Source: Arthrobacter sp. ES3-54
Lineage (GTDB): Bacteria; Actinomycetota; Actinomycetes; Actinomycetales; Micrococcaceae
Reading direction: 5' to 3'
NCBI RefSeq assembly: GCF_029504395.1
Contig: NZ_JAQFIF010000004.1
Location: 186,001 to 250,000, forward strand
Length of the DNA: 64,000 bases
How positions within the stretch are numbered: the first letter of the stretch is position 1; each line of letters opens with the position of its first letter. The notes beneath the pieces were generated by a model. The model worked only from the letters and a program-made list of their open reading frames with translations, ran no database searches and was not told the DNA's origin. Shown here in pieces: positions 17,006 to 25,726 of this stretch. The translations under genes were made by a program, and so were the position numbers.

Positions 17006-18106
17006 ATGAAGTGGTACCTGCCCGTCCCGCAGTACGCCGACGAAGCTACGGGCACAACTTGGCGCGTTAGCCGGGCCTGGTTCGACAAGAAGCCAGGAGA
17101 CTACGTGCTGGAGGTACTGAGCCAGGGCCGGACCCGCGCCCTCCGTGGCGCCTATCTGCGTCAGGGGCGCTTTGAACTCGCACCGCTGGACGATCCCGGT
17201 CTGCCCTCCTTGCGGGCGGAAGCGCAGCAAGGCGAACTCATTACGTATCGGCCCCATAGGCGTGCGGTGGTCCGGGGGGAGGGCCGTTACAGCAAGATCT
17301 TCCGGCCAGGGCAGGCCATCGCGTCCGCCGAGCGCTGCGCACATGTGGACATTCTCCTGAGCGCCGCCGGAACCTTCATGACCCCTAGGATCCTTCGCAG
17401 CTCCGAGGATGTCATCGTTTTCAGCACAGTCCCGGGACCGACCCTGAACGAGCTGAGTGAGGACGACTCCACGACCGGCGATGAATCGTTTGCGGCGGCA
17501 TGGGAGAAATGGGCGCGCTCGTGGGTTGCTCAGCTGAGCGCCCCGCACGGCAGCGCCGCACACAGCGTGCTGAGCAGCCTGCCGCTCCGCTCAGCAGAGG
17601 TGGAAGCAGCGGATCTGTGGCGATGCGTGAACCGCTGGCTGCGTCACTTCGAAAACGTGCCGGAAATGTCGCCTCAAGGCAGTGCCCTACGGGCCGCGGC
17701 AGAGGATGTGACGAAGAATTTGCTTCGGACCGCCCCGGATCCGCTGGTGTGGTCCCACGGAGACCTGCACGCCAAGCAGATCATCGCAGTCGACGACCGG
17801 TCCCCACTCGGATTGCTGGATTTTGACGAAGGAGCCCAAGCAGAGGCGGCCCTCGATCTGGCCAATATGGACGTGCGCTTGGCGCTGCACCAGCGACGGA
17901 ACCACCTGTCGTCGGCACGTTACTTTACGGCTCACAATCAGGTGTTGGCCGTAGCCGAGGAACTGCATGTCAATCCGGACCGGTTCCATGCCTACACGGA
18001 CACCCTCTGGCTCCGTGAGGCACTGGTTCCGCTCCCCGGGCGCCTAGCCACGGCCACCGCCGTTCTCGACGAACGGGCAAAGCTTTATCAAAGGGCCGGG
18101 GCATAG
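17006..18106 (+). CDS. Aminoglycoside phosphotransferase-family kinase-like protein
   Basis: This 366-residue protein belongs to the APH/choline-kinase fold. The catalytic loop is VWSHGDLHAKQIIAV near residue 250 and the metal-binding segment is LGLLDFDEGAQAEAALDLANMD, so the HGDxH and DFD motifs are intact. An N-lobe lysine region is plausible in GRYSKIFRPGQ. The start ATG 17006 (MKWYLPVPQYADE) follows TGGAGC. The substrate is not known; many actinobacterial APH-like proteins phosphorylate sugars, small alcohols or antibiotics. It lies alone in its orientation before the GNAT gene, 73 bases away. Confidence 0.85.
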   Translation: MKWYLPVPQYADEATGTTWRVSRAWFDKKPGDYVLEVLSQGRTRALRGAYLRQGRFELAPLDDPGLPSLRAEAQQGELITYRPHRRAVVRGEGRYSKIFRPGQAIASAERCAHVDILLSAAGTFMTPRILRSSEDVIVFSTVPGPTLNELSEDDSTTGDESFAAAWEKWARSWVAQLSAPHGSAAHSVLSSLPLRSAEVEAADLWRCVNRWLRHFENVPEMSPQGSALRAAAEDVTKNLLRTAPDPLVWSHGDLHAKQIIAVDDRSPLGLLDFDEGAQAEAALDLANMDVRLALHQRRNHLSSARYFTAHNQVLAVAEELHVNPDRFHAYTDTLWLREALVPLPGRLATATAVLDERAKLYQRAGA

Positions 18107-18179
18107 TTTCCGTCAACTCAAGCGTTCGGCTGCGAAACGTAGAATCTGCGCATTGGTTTATTGGTGGAGGGAGAGGCTC

Positions 18180-19148
18180 ATGACCGCACAGGAAACCGGG
18201 CGAAAGAGTGTCGGGGGGCCGGTATCGGTCCGCCCGCTGCGGGAGGCGGACCTCGATCGCGCTGACGAGATCTGCAGGGTGGCTTTCGGGACCTTCCTCG
18301 GGGTCCCCGATCCGTTCGGGACCGCCGACTACGTCCGCACTCGCTTTGCCGCCGATCCGCACGCCGCGTTCGCCGCGACGGTCGACGGCGAGCTCGCAGG
18401 ATCAAACTTCGCCGCCAACTGGGGCAGCGTCGGGTTCTTCGGACCGCTGACTGTGCGTCCGGACCTGTGGGATCACGGCGTCGGCAAAAGCCTGATGGAA
18501 CCGATCATGGGCTGCTTCGAGACCTGGGGGAATAGCCACGTTGGCCTGTTCACCTTCTCGCACAGTCCAAAACACCTCGAGCTCTACCGCCGGTACGGTT
18601 TTTGGCCCCGGTTCCTGACCGCCGTCATGCACAAGCAGGTCGCGGCCCGTGGCGCCGTGCCCGGCCGGGTGATGTATGCCGAACTGTCCGCCGCCGAGCA
18701 GCCCGACTACCTCAGCGCCTGTCGCGCACTGACCGATGCCGTGTACGCGGGTCTGGACCTGGAACGCGAGATCGTGGCCACGCACGCGCAGGGTCTCGGG
18801 GACACCGTGCTGCTGCCGGGCGAGGCGGGACTCGACGGGCTGGCCGTGTGTCACTGCGGACCGGGCTCGGAGGCCGGCGCGGATGTGTGCTTCGTCAAGT
18901 TCGGCGCCGTACGCCCCGGCCGGCAGGCCGGTGACAGATTCGAACGACTACTCGATGCCTGCGAGCAACTGGCCGCCGAGCGCGGGCTGGGTCGGCTCGA
19001 CGCCGGGATGAACCTAGGCCGCCAGGATGCCTATCAGCGCATGGTCGCCCGCGGTTTCCGTACAGGGTTGCAGGGCGTGACCATGCACCGGCCCAACGAG
19101 CCAGGCTACAGCCATCCCGACGCCTACGTGATCGATGACTGGCGCTGA
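18180..19148 (+). CDS. GNAT family N-acetyltransferase (two tandem domains)
   Basis: The 322-residue protein carries a first GNAT domain with VRPLREADLDRADEICRVAFG, NWGSVGFFGPLTVRPDLWDHGVGKSLMEPIM (the acetyl-CoA loop region) and SPKHLELYRRYGFWPRF. A second GNAT-like half follows (ADVCFVKFGAVRPGRQAGDRFERLLDACEQLAAERGLGRLDAGMNLGRQDAYQRMVARGFR). In the second half the canonical Q/RxxGxG/A loop is replaced by RPGRQAGDRF, as often seen in tandem GNATs where only one half is active. ATG 18180 follows a GGAGGGAGAGG site. Substrate unknown. Confidence 0.9.
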   Translation: MTAQETGRKSVGGPVSVRPLREADLDRADEICRVAFGTFLGVPDPFGTADYVRTRFAADPHAAFAATVDGELAGSNFAANWGSVGFFGPLTVRPDLWDHGVGKSLMEPIMGCFETWGNSHVGLFTFSHSPKHLELYRRYGFWPRFLTAVMHKQVAARGAVPGRVMYAELSAAEQPDYLSACRALTDAVYAGLDLEREIVATHAQGLGDTVLLPGEAGLDGLAVCHCGPGSEAGADVCFVKFGAVRPGRQAGDRFERLLDACEQLAAERGLGRLDAGMNLGRQDAYQRMVARGFRTGLQGVTMHRPNEPGYSHPDAYVIDDWR

Positions 19149-19349
19149 CACCCCATCCCCACCGTGCACGTTCTGGTCAACGGCTGGAAAGTCTTCCAAA
19201 TAGGCCTATTTCACATTCTTCCTTCGGGCGGGCAATAAAAGCTGCCCGTCTTTGTATGCTGCCTGTGGCACAAGAAACGAGTGCGCCCCGTCTGCGCTGA
19301 GTTGGCGCTCGGACAGGTTCTGGCTCCATGAGAAGGCCAAGCTCGAAGC

Positions 19350-19874
19350 CTATGTTTCGTCGTGCCGCGAGTACGAGGAGCCGGAGGGCGTTCGCTCCAA
19401 GAGTCCGAAGTCGATCATGTAGCGGCGCAGCATCACGACATCATCGGTATAACTGAGGAGGCGTTCATTTACCTGCTTTTCCGTTAGGTGTTCGCCCGGC
19501 TCGATGGCTTCGCTGACAATCCAGGCCAGGAGCTCCCGCCGTTCCGTCATGTTGGCTGGATACCTGTCGATCCTGCCCAGTCGCATGAAGCGAGCCAACC
19601 CGGTCTGCGCCTGTCGCCGGGGTTGCTGCGTGAGCAGGTCGCGGAAGATCGCCTCAGGTGCCTCCAGCTCGTCTGCAGCATTCCGTTCAACGAGCCCGGA
19701 CTCAAGCAGGGCAATGATGGCCCGGTTTCGTCGTTGGTCATTCAGCTCAGCAACCACGTCGGGGAGCTTGGCGCCCAGCACGATTTGCGCGTAGGCGGTC
19801 CGCGCGTCCTTGTTGGCGAGGGCTGCCACCACTCGCCGCCAGTGCGGTCCGCCCAGCCTCGTCCCTCCGGTCAC
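19350..19874 (-). CDS. DUF2087 domain-containing protein
   Basis: The 174-residue protein ends with the DUF2087 signature: ERRELLAWIVSEAIEPGEHLTEKQVNERLLSYTDDVVMLRRYMIDFGLLERTPSGSSYSR. This is a small winged-helix-like domain of unknown role, often fused to regulators. The N-terminal half (WRRVVAALANKDARTAYAQIVLGA) is helical and looks like a compact DNA-binding fold. I choose GTG 19874 because GAGGAAA lies upstream; the open frame extends further without support. It is monocistronic. Confidence 0.82.
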   Translation of the reverse strand: MTGGTRLGGPHWRRVVAALANKDARTAYAQIVLGAKLPDVVAELNDQRRNRAIIALLESGLVERNAADELEAPEAIFRDLLTQQPRRQAQTGLARFMRLGRIDRYPANMTERRELLAWIVSEAIEPGEHLTEKQVNERLLSYTDDVVMLRRYMIDFGLLERTPSGSSYSRHDET

Positions 19875-20258
19875 AGCGTTTTCCTCACTCTGCGTCTGCC
19901 CCTGCCTGTGCTGGTCTCCGTGTGCTTGGTCAACAGGCAAAATCGTAGTCCTGCGCGGGTGTGCCGGACAGGGTCAGAGGGCGACCGGTGGCTGTCGGAC
20001 GGAAAGCGGCCACGGATCCAAGAAGACGCGGAAACCCCCGGCGGTGTTGAGGTTGCGGCTGACCGCAAACGAGCGAATTCGGAGGTGGCGGGCCTGTGTC
20101 CTCGCATAAAGGACCGGGCTCTTTCTCTATTCGGTGATCTCTCTTCCTCTGCGTCCTCTGCGTCCTCTGCGTCCTCCGCGGACGAGCGACCAAACGGCAG
20201 GAAGCATGCCCCCAACTTTGGTTGGACTATAGCGCTGAAACGGCACGCTTAGAGTCGA
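19875..20258. other. 384-base intergenic region with a short tandem repeat
   Basis: Between two minus-strand genes there is no supported gene. The only clear structure is the 9-base tandem repeat at 20146-20180. Confidence 0.45.
20146..20180. repeat. 9-base tandem repeat (CCTCTGCGT, three copies plus one degenerate)
   Basis: CCTCTGCGT occurs perfectly at 20146-20154, 20155-20163 and 20164-20172, and a fourth copy begins CCTCCGCG at 20173. No coding frame explains it. Confidence 0.85.
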
Positions 20259-22079
20259 TCAGGCACATTGGAGCAGGACGCTTTCCGGGTAGGGGTCGTC
20301 GAGGAATTCTGGCCAGTACGGGTCGTCCGTGTCTGCGGCGGGCATTGGATTCTCGGCCGTGAATTGGTACCAGTCCGGGAAGGGGTCCGGGGGCAGTTCC
20401 GGCTCGGGATCCCGGCCGGGTTCCGGGTCCAGGTGCGCCGGCGGCGCCGGGTCCGGGTGGTGTCCCGGGTCCGGGTGGTGTCCCGGGTCCGGGTGGTGTC
20501 CCGGGTCCGCGGGCAGGCCGTGGTCCGGGCCTGTGTCAGTGTCTGTGTCTGTGGGCAGGAGGTGGTCCGGCCAGTCGGGTGGTTCCCAGTCCTGGTGTTC
20601 GCTGGGGTAGTGGCGTCCGGACGGTGAGGTCCAGCCCGGCGGGCTGTCCTTGCTGGCCCCGGCGTGTGTCCAGGCGGAGCCGTGTTTGAGGCGGTGGTGT
20701 CTGGGGCAGGGCTGGCCCAGGTTGGAGATGCCGGTGGTGCCGCCGTCGGCCCAGGCCAGGAGGTGGTCTGCCTCGTTGTCCAAAGAGTGGTTGCCGCAGC
20801 CGGGGAAGGTGCACCTGCCGTCGCGGAGCCGGAGCCAGTGCCGCTGGGCCGTCGTGAGACGGTAGCTGGTCCGGCCGATTTCCAGCGGGGCGCCGTCCCG
20901 GGGGTCGGTCAGGACCCGGTAGAAGGATCCGGCGCCCTCGGTGATCAGGCGGCGGGCCATGGACGGCGGGATCGGCCCGTAGCCGTCCAGGGTGGCGGGT
21001 TCGTCGGTGGCGCCCAGCAGGGACAGGACCGGGACGGTGATCAGGACCTGCGCCCGCGGGGACGGAACACCCCCGGCCACATGCCCGCCCGGGCCGGTGC
21101 GGCCGTCGGCCATTCCGCCGCCGGCCGCTCCGCGGGCCGTTCCGCAACTGGCCATTCCGCCGATGCCGGTGCCGCCGGCGGCCGCTCCGTCGGTGGCCCC
21201 GGTGCCGGTGTGGCTGGTGAGCAGCCAGGTGGCGGTGATGTCGGCGCGGAGCTGGCTGAGGGTCCGGGTCTCGTCCGGGCCCTGGAGGGCGCGGGCGGCG
21301 GCGGTGGTCCGGTCCCAGATCCCTGCGGCGCTGTCGGCCGGGAGGTAGGCGGAGAGCCAGGCCATGCCGTCCCGGTCCGGGAGGTACTCGACCCGCCGGT
21401 CCTCGGCGCTTGTGCTGTGGCGTCGTTCGATGCTGACCGGGTGGTGGCGTTCGCGCCAGGCGCGGGCCTTGGCCCGGAACCGGGACGCCACGAGGTCCCC
21501 GGCCGGGCAGCCGCGGGCGGGGGTCGGGGCGCCGGGGTCCAGGAAGTGGGCTTCCAGGCCGGCCGCTCCGGCCGGGTCCAGTCCGGTGGTTTCGTCGGCG
21601 ATGATCCGGGCGTGCTGCCAGGAGATCGTCCCGGCCTGCAGGGCGGCCAGGGTCAGCGGCAGCGCCGTGGTCAGTGCCCGGCAATCGGACAGGAGGGCGC
21701 CGGCGGTTCGTTCGCTGACGGTCAGGACACAGGCGACCTCGGCGACCAGCGCCATGGCCTGGGCGGTGCGGTCCTGCGGCGATACCGCCGGGGGCGTCAG
21801 GGCCAGGGCAGCCCGCGCGTAGTCGGCGGCCAGCCTCACCTTCAGCGCCGCGGTCCGGGCTTCGATCCGGGCGACCTCGGCGAGCCCGTCCAGGCACCCG
21901 TCCGCCAGGCTCCGCAGCGGATCCGCGTCCCGCCACGGATCGGCCCCGGACAGATCAGCCCCGGACGGATCGGAACAGTCCACGCCAACGCCCACGAAAG
22001 CAGCAAGCGCAGCAACGGACGCGGCGACAGCCGCCACGGCCTCCCTGCTTTCCGCACTCCACGCCGCGCTGCTTTCCAT
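20259..22079 (-). CDS. DUF222/HNH endonuclease signature protein
   Basis: This 606-residue protein has an N-terminal DUF222 helical domain (roughly residues 60-330) and a C-terminal HNH nuclease domain near residues 420-475: RDGRCTFPGCGNHSLDNEADHLLAWADGGTT, then NLGQPCPRHHRLKH. The Cys pairs and His residues of the zinc-stabilised HNH fold are present. Such proteins are numerous in Arthrobacter-like genomes, are often linked to the 13E12 repeat family of mycobacteria, and may be mobile. A Gly/Ala-rich insert lies near residue 300 and a DPGHHP repeat near residue 530. Start ATG 22079 has the family-like beginning. Function beyond nuclease is unproven. Confidence 0.9.
   Translation of the reverse strand: MESSAAWSAESREAVAAVAASVAALAAFVGVGVDCSDPSGADLSGADPWRDADPLRSLADGCLDGLAEVARIEARTAALKVRLAADYARAALALTPPAVSPQDRTAQAMALVAEVACVLTVSERTAGALLSDCRALTTALPLTLAALQAGTISWQHARIIADETTGLDPAGAAGLEAHFLDPGAPTPARGCPAGDLVASRFRAKARAWRERHHPVSIERRHSTSAEDRRVEYLPDRDGMAWLSAYLPADSAAGIWDRTTAAARALQGPDETRTLSQLRADITATWLLTSHTGTGATDGAAAGGTGIGGMASCGTARGAAGGGMADGRTGPGGHVAGGVPSPRAQVLITVPVLSLLGATDEPATLDGYGPIPPSMARRLITEGAGSFYRVLTDPRDGAPLEIGRTSYRLTTAQRHWLRLRDGRCTFPGCGNHSLDNEADHLLAWADGGTTGISNLGQPCPRHHRLKHGSAWTHAGASKDSPPGWTSPSGRHYPSEHQDWEPPDWPDHLLPTDTDTDTGPDHGLPADPGHHPDPGHHPDPGHHPDPAPPAHLDPEPGRDPEPELPPDPFPDWYQFTAENPMPAADTDDPYWPEFLDDPYPESVLLQCA
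20448..20512. repeat. 18-base tandem repeat inside the HNH gene
   Basis: TGTCCCGGGTCCGGGTGG repeats at 20461-20478 and 20479-20496, with partial copies on both sides. On the coding strand it makes DPGHHP repeats in a Pro/Asp-rich tail. The period is a multiple of three, so copy number changes keep the frame. Confidence 0.85.
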
Positions 22080-22404
22080 ACCCCCAGCAAATCACGAGGC
22101 ACCGACATTATTAGTGCCTCCCAGAGACTCTGGCACTGACTTACGGGCTGAGAGGTTTTTGTCGCAAAATGATCCGTCCAACCCGCTCGGCCGAGGACGA
22201 CGGCGGGTGGAAAGCCGTGCTCCAGTTGTTCGCCGAAAACCGGCGCCGCTCGGGTCATGTCCTGACGGCTGACGAATCGCGCGGCTTCCTCGCGACTTCA
22301 ACGTCGCTGCCGGCCGCCGTCGCTGTCGCCCCGCCGTCGCTGCCGGCCGCCGTCGCTGTCGCCCCGCCGTCGCTGCCCGCCGTCGCACTGCTTACGTCGA
22401 GCGG
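22080..22404. other. 325-base intergenic region with 33-base tandem repeats
   Basis: No supported gene lies between the HNH gene start and the universal stress protein stop. The main structure is the tandem repeat at 22302-22390. Confidence 0.45.
22302..22390. repeat. 33-base tandem repeat, about 2.6 copies
   Basis: A unit starting CGTCGCTGCCGGCCGCCGTC begins at 22302, 22335 and (shortened) 22368. The unit itself contains a nested CGTCGCTG sub-repeat. It lies just downstream of the universal stress protein stop. Confidence 0.8.
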
Positions 22405-22800
22405 TTACGAGCGGGACCCCACCGGGGGCTTGACGGCAGTAACGGGGCAGCCCGCTTCGAGGATGACCCTCTGGGCTGTGCTGCCCAGGAACAGTTTGCC
22501 CACCGGGGAACGACGCCGGACGCCGATGACGACGAGCTCGACGTCGTCCTCGAACGAGGCGTCGATGAGGACGTCGGCGGGATCGTCGTCGTTACCTGAT
22601 GGCCGGATTCGCGCTGAAACGCCTTCCACGGAAGCCATGGCCAAGGCCGCTGACACCTCGGTCGGGGAGATGTCGCTCTGGGCGCCGGCCGCGGGCCACA
22701 GTATGTCCAACGTGGTCCGCCGGCGTGCTGCCTCCACGATGGCCGCGTGGAGTGCCGCATGGCCCTCCATCGTTGAAAGATACCCAACCGCTACGCTCAT
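22405..22800 (-). CDS. Universal stress protein (UspA family)
   Basis: This 131-residue single UspA domain begins MSVAVGYLSTMEGHAALHAAI and ends with the nucleotide-binding region LVVIGVRRRSPVGKLFLGSTAQRVILEAGCPVTAVKP. The G-(2x)-G-(9x)-G-S/T type loop seen in ATP-binding USPs is replaced by IGVRRRSPVGKLFLGSTAQ, as in its paralogue at 62033 in the aldarate operon. The two share the same length and loop. It is separated by 88 bases from the hydroxyacid dehydrogenase upstream on the same strand, so the two may be cotranscribed. Confidence 0.9.
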   Translation of the reverse strand: MSVAVGYLSTMEGHAALHAAIVEAARRRTTLDILWPAAGAQSDISPTEVSAALAMASVEGVSARIRPSGNDDDPADVLIDASFEDDVELVVIGVRRRSPVGKLFLGSTAQRVILEAGCPVTAVKPPVGSRS

Positions 22801-22888
22801 TGCCCGTTCTCCCAGCTTCGTTGAGGCTTCCTCTGGATGTGCCGACTACCGTAATTTGGGGATGCATGCGGCGCGTCCGGCCGGGCGC

Positions 22889-23836
22889 TCAACAAACCGG
22901 CGTCACCAGATTGCCCGTGGTCACGTACTGCTTCAGGTTCGCCAGCGTCAGCTCGGCCATCGCGGCCCGGGTCTCGTGTGTTCCGCTGCCCAAGTGGGGG
23001 AGAAGGACGACGTTGTCCAGGGCCAGCAGGTCGTGGGGCACCTTGGGTTCGTCGTCGAAGACATCGAGCCCCGCGCCGGCAAGCTGACCGGTCAGAAGCG
23101 CCGCCACCAGTGCCTCTTCGTCCACGACGGAACCCCGCGCCACGTTAATGAGGTAGCCGGAAGGGCCGAGTGCTTCAATCACTTCCGGACCGACCAGCTT
23201 GACTGAATCGGGCCCGCCCGCTGCCGCGATGATCAGGACATCGGACTGCAGCGCCAGATCCACCCGTGAGGTGCAGTACTCGTAAGGCACCTCCGCCACC
23301 GGCCGACGGTTGTGATAGCTGATGGTGCAATCGAAGCCTTCAAGCCTGCGGGCGATGACCCTGCCGATGCGTCCCAACCCGAGGATGCCGACACGTTTGC
23401 CGCTGGCCTTCGTGGCCAGGGGAAAGTTCCCCGCAGTGGCCCACTGGCCGGCGCGTACGTACCGGTCAGCCGCGCTGATCCGCCGCAGCACATCCAAGTA
23501 CAACGCCAAGGCAGTGTCGGCGACGCAGTCGTTGAGGACCTCGGGGGTGTTGCTGACGGCGATGCCCCGTTCCCTGGCTTGGCTAATGTCGGTGGCGTCG
23601 TAGCCCACGCCGAAGTTCACGACGGCGCGCAAGGCCGGGAGCGCGCGCATCAGTTCCGGCCCCACGCCGACTTTGCCTGAGGTGACGGCTACATCGAAGT
23701 CGCTACCTCGACGTTGCAGGAATTCCGCTCGCTCCGCCGGCTCATCCGGAAGCCGGACGGCGCCGTAGTCAAGAACCACGGCGTCCTGTACAGAGGGCAT
23801 CAAGGGTCCTACCTGAAGGACAGCTACGTTGTTCAT
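22889..23836 (-). CDS. D-isomer specific 2-hydroxyacid dehydrogenase
   Basis: This 315-residue NAD(P)H-dependent dehydrogenase has the Rossmann motif VGILGLGRIGRVIARRL near residue 148. The catalytic triad is visible as Arg in NVARGSVVDEEAL, Glu in GLDVFDDEP and His in LLPHLGSGTHETR. The family includes glyoxylate/hydroxypyruvate reductases and related enzymes that reduce 2-oxo acids to D-2-hydroxy acids. It diverges from the peptide-type ABC transporter operon at 24135, with an elaborate palindromic region between them, so it probably reduces or oxidises an intermediate of the imported compound. The exact substrate is not known. Confidence 0.9.
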   Translation of the reverse strand: MNNVAVLQVGPLMPSVQDAVVLDYGAVRLPDEPAERAEFLQRRGSDFDVAVTSGKVGVGPELMRALPALRAVVNFGVGYDATDISQARERGIAVSNTPEVLNDCVADTALALYLDVLRRISAADRYVRAGQWATAGNFPLATKASGKRVGILGLGRIGRVIARRLEGFDCTISYHNRRPVAEVPYEYCTSRVDLALQSDVLIIAAAGGPDSVKLVGPEVIEALGPSGYLINVARGSVVDEEALVAALLTGQLAGAGLDVFDDEPKVPHDLLALDNVVLLPHLGSGTHETRAAMAELTLANLKQYVTTGNLVTPVC

Positions 23837-23857
23837 ACCTGCACCTTAGGTTTCGCA

Positions 23858-23912
23858 ATCAATACGCGTCCAACTTCTAAGTTGCATCGATCAATGCGCC
23901 GTGCGCATTGAT
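23858..23912. promoter_or_regulatory. Divergent operator region with nested palindromes
   Basis: ATCAATGCGC (23890-23899) and GCGCATTGAT (23903-23912) are perfect arms around CGT. A third half-site, ATCAATACGC, lies at 23858-23867 with one change. CAACTT-CT-AAGTTG (23871-23884) is a second perfect palindrome between them. The elements sit between a divergent hydroxyacid dehydrogenase and an ABC transporter operon, as expected for a shared control region. Confidence 0.7.
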
Positions 23913-24134
23913 GCGGACTATTCCCAGCGATGACGCGGATCACGTGCCCCGTGGCGGTCGTCACAGGACAGAAGTTGAGTGGGTTTACGCGCTACGCAAA
24001 CAGGCGAAGGACCGCTGTCTATTGTCCAGCCTCTTCCGCCGCCACTACTTTGAGTTCGACCCCGGACCTCAGCTCCCAAAGTCGACCTGCATTGATGGCC
24101 TGAGGCCGCCCACCCCCGAACTCCGAGGAATCCA

Positions 24135-25697
24135 ATGACGTCTTCTTCTCGTGTACTTTCTCCGGCCGCGGTCCTGAAATGGCCGGCTCTCGCCGCTGGC
24201 GCTCTGCTCCTGCTGAGCGGGTGCTCGGTTGCGAACTCTGCTTCCGCCCCAGCTACGGCGGGCGGCAGTCTCCGGGTTGTGCTGGCGCAGGAGCCCCCCA
24301 CACTGGAGGCCTGCGAATCCAACCTCACCTCCACCGGCGTGGTGGTGCGCTCGAACGTCACAGAACCGCTGATTGAGCGAAATCCCACTACGGGAGCGCT
24401 GGAGCCCCTGCTGGCAACGGAGTGGAAAGCAACTTCTGACACGGAGTGGACGTTCAAGCTTCGCGAGGGCGTGAAATTCCAGGACGGCACGCCCTTCAAC
24501 GCGGAAGCTGCGGCCTTCACGATCGACCGGGCCGTCAACTCCAAGCTGGGCTGCAACGTCGAGGGCTACGTTTTTGGCGATGCCGACCTGAAGGTCAAGG
24601 CAGTGGACGCGACGACGCTGACGGTGACATCGCCCAAGCCTGACCCGATTCTGCCGCTCCGCCTTTCGTTCCTGGAAATAGTGCCGACGACGACGAGCAC
24701 AACCGCGAAGGTCCGGGAACCTGTTGGTACCGGTCCGTACAAGATCGAAAAGTGGGACGCCGGCCAGAAGATTACGCTCAGCAGCTGGGACGGGTACTGG
24801 GGCAAGAAGCCCGCGTACGCCAAGGCCGAATACCAGTGGCGTTCGGAAAGCTCAGTGCGGGCGGCCATGGTCACCAGCGGTGAAACGGACGTGGCTCTGG
24901 GCCTCAGCCCGGATGACAACGTTGGGGACCTGGCTGTTGACTACCCGAACAACGAAACCGTGGCCCTCCGTCTCGAGGCCACCAAAGCGCCCCTGACCGA
25001 TATCCGCGTCCGTCAGGCGGTGAACTACGCCATCGACAAGGGAGGAATCGTGAATTCCCTCTACCAGGGCAAGCACAAGGTGGCGGCGCAGTTGGTGCCC
25101 GAAGGCATCGTGGGACACAACTCAACCCTGGAAGCGTGGCCCTTCGATCTGGACAAGGCCAAGTCGCTGGTGGCCGCGGCGAAAGCCGACGGGGTGGACA
25201 CTTCGGCTCAGATCTCCCTCGTGGTCCGTAACGCACAGTTCCCGAAGGTCACCGAACTTGCACAGGTCCTGCAGGAGCAGTTGAGCCAGGCAGGCCTGAA
25301 TGTGAAGCTGAAGATGCTTGAAACCAGCCAGCAGCTGACCTATCAGGTCCGCCCGTTCGCCGAGGACGAGGGCGCCGTCGCGCTCCTGATCCAGCATGGC
25401 AACCAGGCCGGTGACGCCGCCTTCACCGTTGACCAGTACATGCTCTCCACTGGTGCACAGAGCTACTTTGGCACGCCGGAATTTGACGCAAAGATCAAGG
25501 CCGCCGACGCGGCGTCGGGGGAGGCGCGCAAGAAGTCGTTCGAAGAGGTCTTCGCCTACCAGAACGACAAACTGGTCCAGTTCGCCCACATCTCCCACCA
25601 GACGGGCATTTTGGGCAAGTCAAAATCTGTGAACTACACGCCCAATTCCTCCAGCGGTGACGAACTCCGCGTCTCGGAAATGACCCCGGCGAGCTAG
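24135..25697 (+). CDS. ABC transporter substrate-binding lipoprotein (SBP family 5)
   Basis: This 520-residue lipoprotein has a signal peptide ending in the lipobox LLSGC (Cys at about residue 30), then the family 5 (DppA/OppA type) pattern: VVRSNVTEPLIERNPTTGALEPLLATEWKA, WTFKLREGVKFQDGTPFNAEAA, VGTGPYKIEKWDAGQKITL, and DIRVRQAVNYAIDKGGIV. It captures peptides or other solutes outside the membrane and delivers them to the permeases encoded next. The start follows CGAGGAATCC. In this family substrates also include oligosaccharides and other small compounds, and the surrounding dehydrogenase and dehydratase genes suggest an acid-sugar ligand rather than a peptide; that is inference. Confidence 0.92.
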   Translation: MTSSSRVLSPAAVLKWPALAAGALLLLSGCSVANSASAPATAGGSLRVVLAQEPPTLEACESNLTSTGVVVRSNVTEPLIERNPTTGALEPLLATEWKATSDTEWTFKLREGVKFQDGTPFNAEAAAFTIDRAVNSKLGCNVEGYVFGDADLKVKAVDATTLTVTSPKPDPILPLRLSFLEIVPTTTSTTAKVREPVGTGPYKIEKWDAGQKITLSSWDGYWGKKPAYAKAEYQWRSESSVRAAMVTSGETDVALGLSPDDNVGDLAVDYPNNETVALRLEATKAPLTDIRVRQAVNYAIDKGGIVNSLYQGKHKVAAQLVPEGIVGHNSTLEAWPFDLDKAKSLVAAAKADGVDTSAQISLVVRNAQFPKVTELAQVLQEQLSQAGLNVKLKMLETSQQLTYQVRPFAEDEGAVALLIQHGNQAGDAAFTVDQYMLSTGAQSYFGTPEFDAKIKAADAASGEARKKSFEEVFAYQNDKLVQFAHISHQTGILGKSKSVNYTPNSSSGDELRVSEMTPAS

Positions 25698-25726
25698 TCC
25701 GGACGTCAAGGAAAGAGGGACAGCCC

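Noticed and set aside
20664..22139. Open frame of 491 codons on the plus strand, Gly-rich like a PE_PGRS protein
   Set aside because: It is antisense to the DUF222-HNH gene. The Gly richness comes from the codon bias of the opposite strand.
20146..22390. Tandem repeats as possible CRISPR array
   Set aside because: Units are 9, 18 and 33 bases without unique spacers, and no cas gene is in the window.
22169..23206. Plus-strand frame of 345 codons with an LPAAVAVAPPS repeat
   Set aside because: It crosses the universal stress protein and hydroxyacid dehydrogenase genes antisense, and its repeat is just the non-coding 33-base tandem repeat.
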